Source of the DNA: Motiliproteus sp965230185
GTDB lineage: Bacteria > Pseudomonadota > Gammaproteobacteria > Pseudomonadales > Balneatricaceae
NCBI GenBank assembly: GCA_965230185.1
Contig: OZ245995.1
Coordinates: 4,092,001 to 4,156,000 of the forward strand
DNA: 64,000 nucleotides
Direction: 5' to 3'
In this document: piece after piece, positions 62,624-64,000 of the stretch
Position numbering within the stretch: position 1 is the first letter of the stretch
Layout: the number at the start of each line of letters is the position of its first letter
Program-made: the position numbers and the translations under genes
Notes under the pieces: model-generated
What the model saw: only the letters and a program-made list of their open reading frames with translations
Databases searched by the model: none
Told to the model about the DNA's origin: nothing

Positions 62624-63514
62624 TTACTGGCGGACTACAGACATCTTCGCAATATCTTCTATAACCGGGTCAGCCCCCCCGGGGTCGGTGAACTTCAGCT
62701 CACACTTCAGACCGGCTGGTAATTGATTGTCGGGGTTCGGCAGTTCGAGGCGAACCCCGAAGGTGCCACTGGCCACATCGCCGATCCGATCGACATTGGT
62801 CACCGTCGCCCTCAGGGCACCTGCCGCCAGTACTTCCGGAAAGACCTCCGCCGCCATCCCGATCCTGATCTGACCAAAATGACTCATCGGCATGATCGCT
62901 TCGACAGCCAGCGGATCCAACTGAGCAATGCGCACAATCGGTTGATCTTCGACGTACTCTCCCGAAAACTTCAGGATCTCGGTGACATAGCCATCTATGG
63001 AGGCGGTGATTGTTTTCTGATCCAGCTGCTGTTCGGCTCGCCGTAACTCAAGCATGCGGATTTCGGCCAGCTCTTCAGCCTGCCTGAGCTTCCAGCTCGA
63101 AAGCTCCATCTCCCGCTCCGCTTCATCCATACGCTCAAAGGAAACAGCTTTACGCTGATAGAGAGATTCGATCCGTCCTTTACGACGCTGATCAAAACCC
63201 CGATTGATCTGCCCCACCCGGATTTCAGACTGAATTGCCGCTCTGGCACGAGCCAGGGCCACCGTTGCTTTTTCCACATCGGCGGCCAGCTCGGCAATCA
63301 CCTGGTCCTTAGCAACAGGGTCGCTTCGCTCAACACGGAGTCGCTCGATCACTCCCGGCACCGGGCTGGCTAGCTCAACAACTTGATAGGGATTAATAAT
63401 GCAGTCCACCGCCGGCAGCGGATCCGCTACCGCCAGAGTGCTGTATAGTCCTCCGGCGACTGCGAAAAACCGCTTCGATAATTCGATGGATACAGAGTCA
63501 CGAACAGGGCTCAT
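62624..63514 (-). CDS. HlyD-family periplasmic adaptor (cassette B)
   Basis: About 296 aa. It has an N-terminal signal/anchor ('FFAVAGGLYSTLAVA') and a membrane-fusion-protein core: 'VVELASPVPGVIERLRVERSD', a helical hairpin (about 85-165), and 'KTITASIDGYVTEILKFSGEYVEDQPIVRIAQLDPL'. The barrel end 'DVASGTFGVRLELPNPDNQLPAGLKC' is almost identical in pattern to the HlyD-SPOR protein of cassette A. It lacks the SPOR tail, stopping shortly after the barrel. AAGGAAG lies 7 bp before the ATG at 63514. Giant B starts 31 bp downstream, so the two are in one transcript. Confidence 0.9.
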   Translation of the reverse strand: MSPVRDSVSIELSKRFFAVAGGLYSTLAVADPLPAVDCIINPYQVVELASPVPGVIERLRVERSDPVAKDQVIAELAADVEKATVALARARAAIQSEIRVGQINRGFDQRRKGRIESLYQRKAVSFERMDEAEREMELSSWKLRQAEELAEIRMLELRRAEQQLDQKTITASIDGYVTEILKFSGEYVEDQPIVRIAQLDPLAVEAIMPMSHFGQIRIGMAAEVFPEVLAAGALRATVTNVDRIGDVASGTFGVRLELPNPDNQLPAGLKCELKFTDPGGADPVIEDIAKMSVVRQ

Positions 63515-63673
63515 ATGGTTTCTTCCTTTCAACCATTTTCAGGCTAATCTGGCCGAAACATCCCTGTGTCTTACATTCCATTCCTTACAGCTTTCACTGA
63601 TAAATCTAGTAGAGCTGCAGTAGCGTGCTTCACCCCCCTTTCAAACAAACGACCTAAAATTGACCCAGGTCAT

Positions 63674-64000
63674 CTAAATTAGTAGTTTTTCAAATAAAAA
63701 CTGTCTCAAAGGGCGATAGAGGCGCCTGCCCAGACTTTCATAGCCATACTCAAAGCGCACCAAAACCCGCTGCCCCAGATAATCCCCGGACGCCTTGATC
63801 GGCAAGGCGATGTCTACTTCAAACACATTGGAAAGAGCCTGAACCCCGGCCTCATCCCTCGCATCAACAGCGACCTCTCCGCCGGCCTGAGTCCCGAGCA
63901 GTCGACTGGGCAACTGGTCAGTCGCCTTAGGAATCTCCCGAATGAACTCCGCCTTCAGGGTCTCACCGGGTCGGCTGTGAAGTTTTACTTCAATCGTTGA
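63674..64000 (-). CDS. M50/HlyD fusion protein, C-terminal fragment (cassette B)
   Basis: The frame is open to the right edge of the window; only the last 108 codons are present. They match the C-terminus of the cassette A M50-HlyD protein: 'LPSRLLGTQAGGEVAVDARD' against 'LPSRALGVAGGGTIAVRKAD', 'NVFEVDIALP' against 'NVFQVDLGLP', and 'VRFEYGYESLGRRLYR' against 'VRFDHGSESLARQWLR'. The gene is truncated by the window edge, not broken. The 159-bp gap to the HlyD gene shows no further gene. Confidence 0.87.
   Translation of the reverse strand, partial: STIEVKLHSRPGETLKAEFIREIPKATDQLPSRLLGTQAGGEVAVDARDEAGVQALSNVFEVDIALPIKASGDYLGQRVLVRFEYGYESLGRRLYRPLRQFLFEKLLI

Noticed and set aside
63674..64000. 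A truncated or decayed M50-HlyD pseudogene
   Set aside because: The frame remains open to the last base of the window and aligns with the cassette A protein without gaps, so it is cut by the window edge.

Overview
The window reads as chromosomal DNA from a marine-type gammaproteobacterium, probably Oceanospirillales-like. The basis is the overall gene content: DUF3549, SrkA, TrmO, a bioB-F-H-C-D cluster divergent from comF, a P-II/DUF1538/CBS operon, and a lambda O/P-derived replication gene pair outside any prophage. I cannot fix the genus from sequence alone. No rRNA, tRNA, insertion sequence, CRISPR array or integrase was recognised.

Region 1 (1-26.5 kb) is ordinary, compact chromosome. 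It holds a minus-strand operon of two DUF1538 membrane proteins, a P-II-like protein and a CBS protein that runs off the left edge. Next come a GIY-YIG protein, DUF3549, and the DnaT/lambda-O-like plus lambda-P-like pair (dopC/dopE type). These are followed by a CBS protein, PurU, a thymidine/AMP phosphorylase-like enzyme paired with a PRPP-synthetase-like enzyme, AlkB, XseA, an M23 peptidase, YitT, an FKBP isomerase, a YbfF-like hydrolase and a SprA-related metalloprotease. The biotin operon follows, then ComF, SrkA, a GDSL lipoprotein esterase, TrmO, a small secreted protein and RlmD.

Region 2 (26.9-64 kb) is a single co-oriented minus-strand block and is the remarkable part. It contains two related cassettes, each built around a giant repetitive protein: 4724 aa (A) and 2169 aa (B). 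Both giants start with an LEPR-XLL-type motif and a DUF4347 domain, carry long arrays of near-identical immunoglobulin/cadherin-like repeats, and end in a shared hydrophobic segment followed by DPLPVL. Cassette A, in transcription order, is GAF-HlyD, then PqqD/M50-peptidase/HlyD fusion, then HlyD-SPOR, then giant A, then a membrane GGDEF-GGDEF-EAL sensor. Cassette B is M50-HlyD (cut by the window edge), then HlyD, then giant B, then a hybrid histidine kinase. The kinase shares its periplasmic sensor and PAS layout with the cassette A sensor. A REC-GGDEF-EAL response regulator and a diguanylate cyclase lie between the two cassettes.

No ABC transporter, outer-membrane TolC-type channel or RTX repeat is present. 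My reading is a c-di-GMP-linked system for export, membrane anchoring or proteolytic release of giant surface proteins, in which an M50 protease fused to an adaptor domain replaces the usual type I secretion ATPase. This is inference: the gene order, the shared motifs and the duplication are seen directly, and the mechanism is not.
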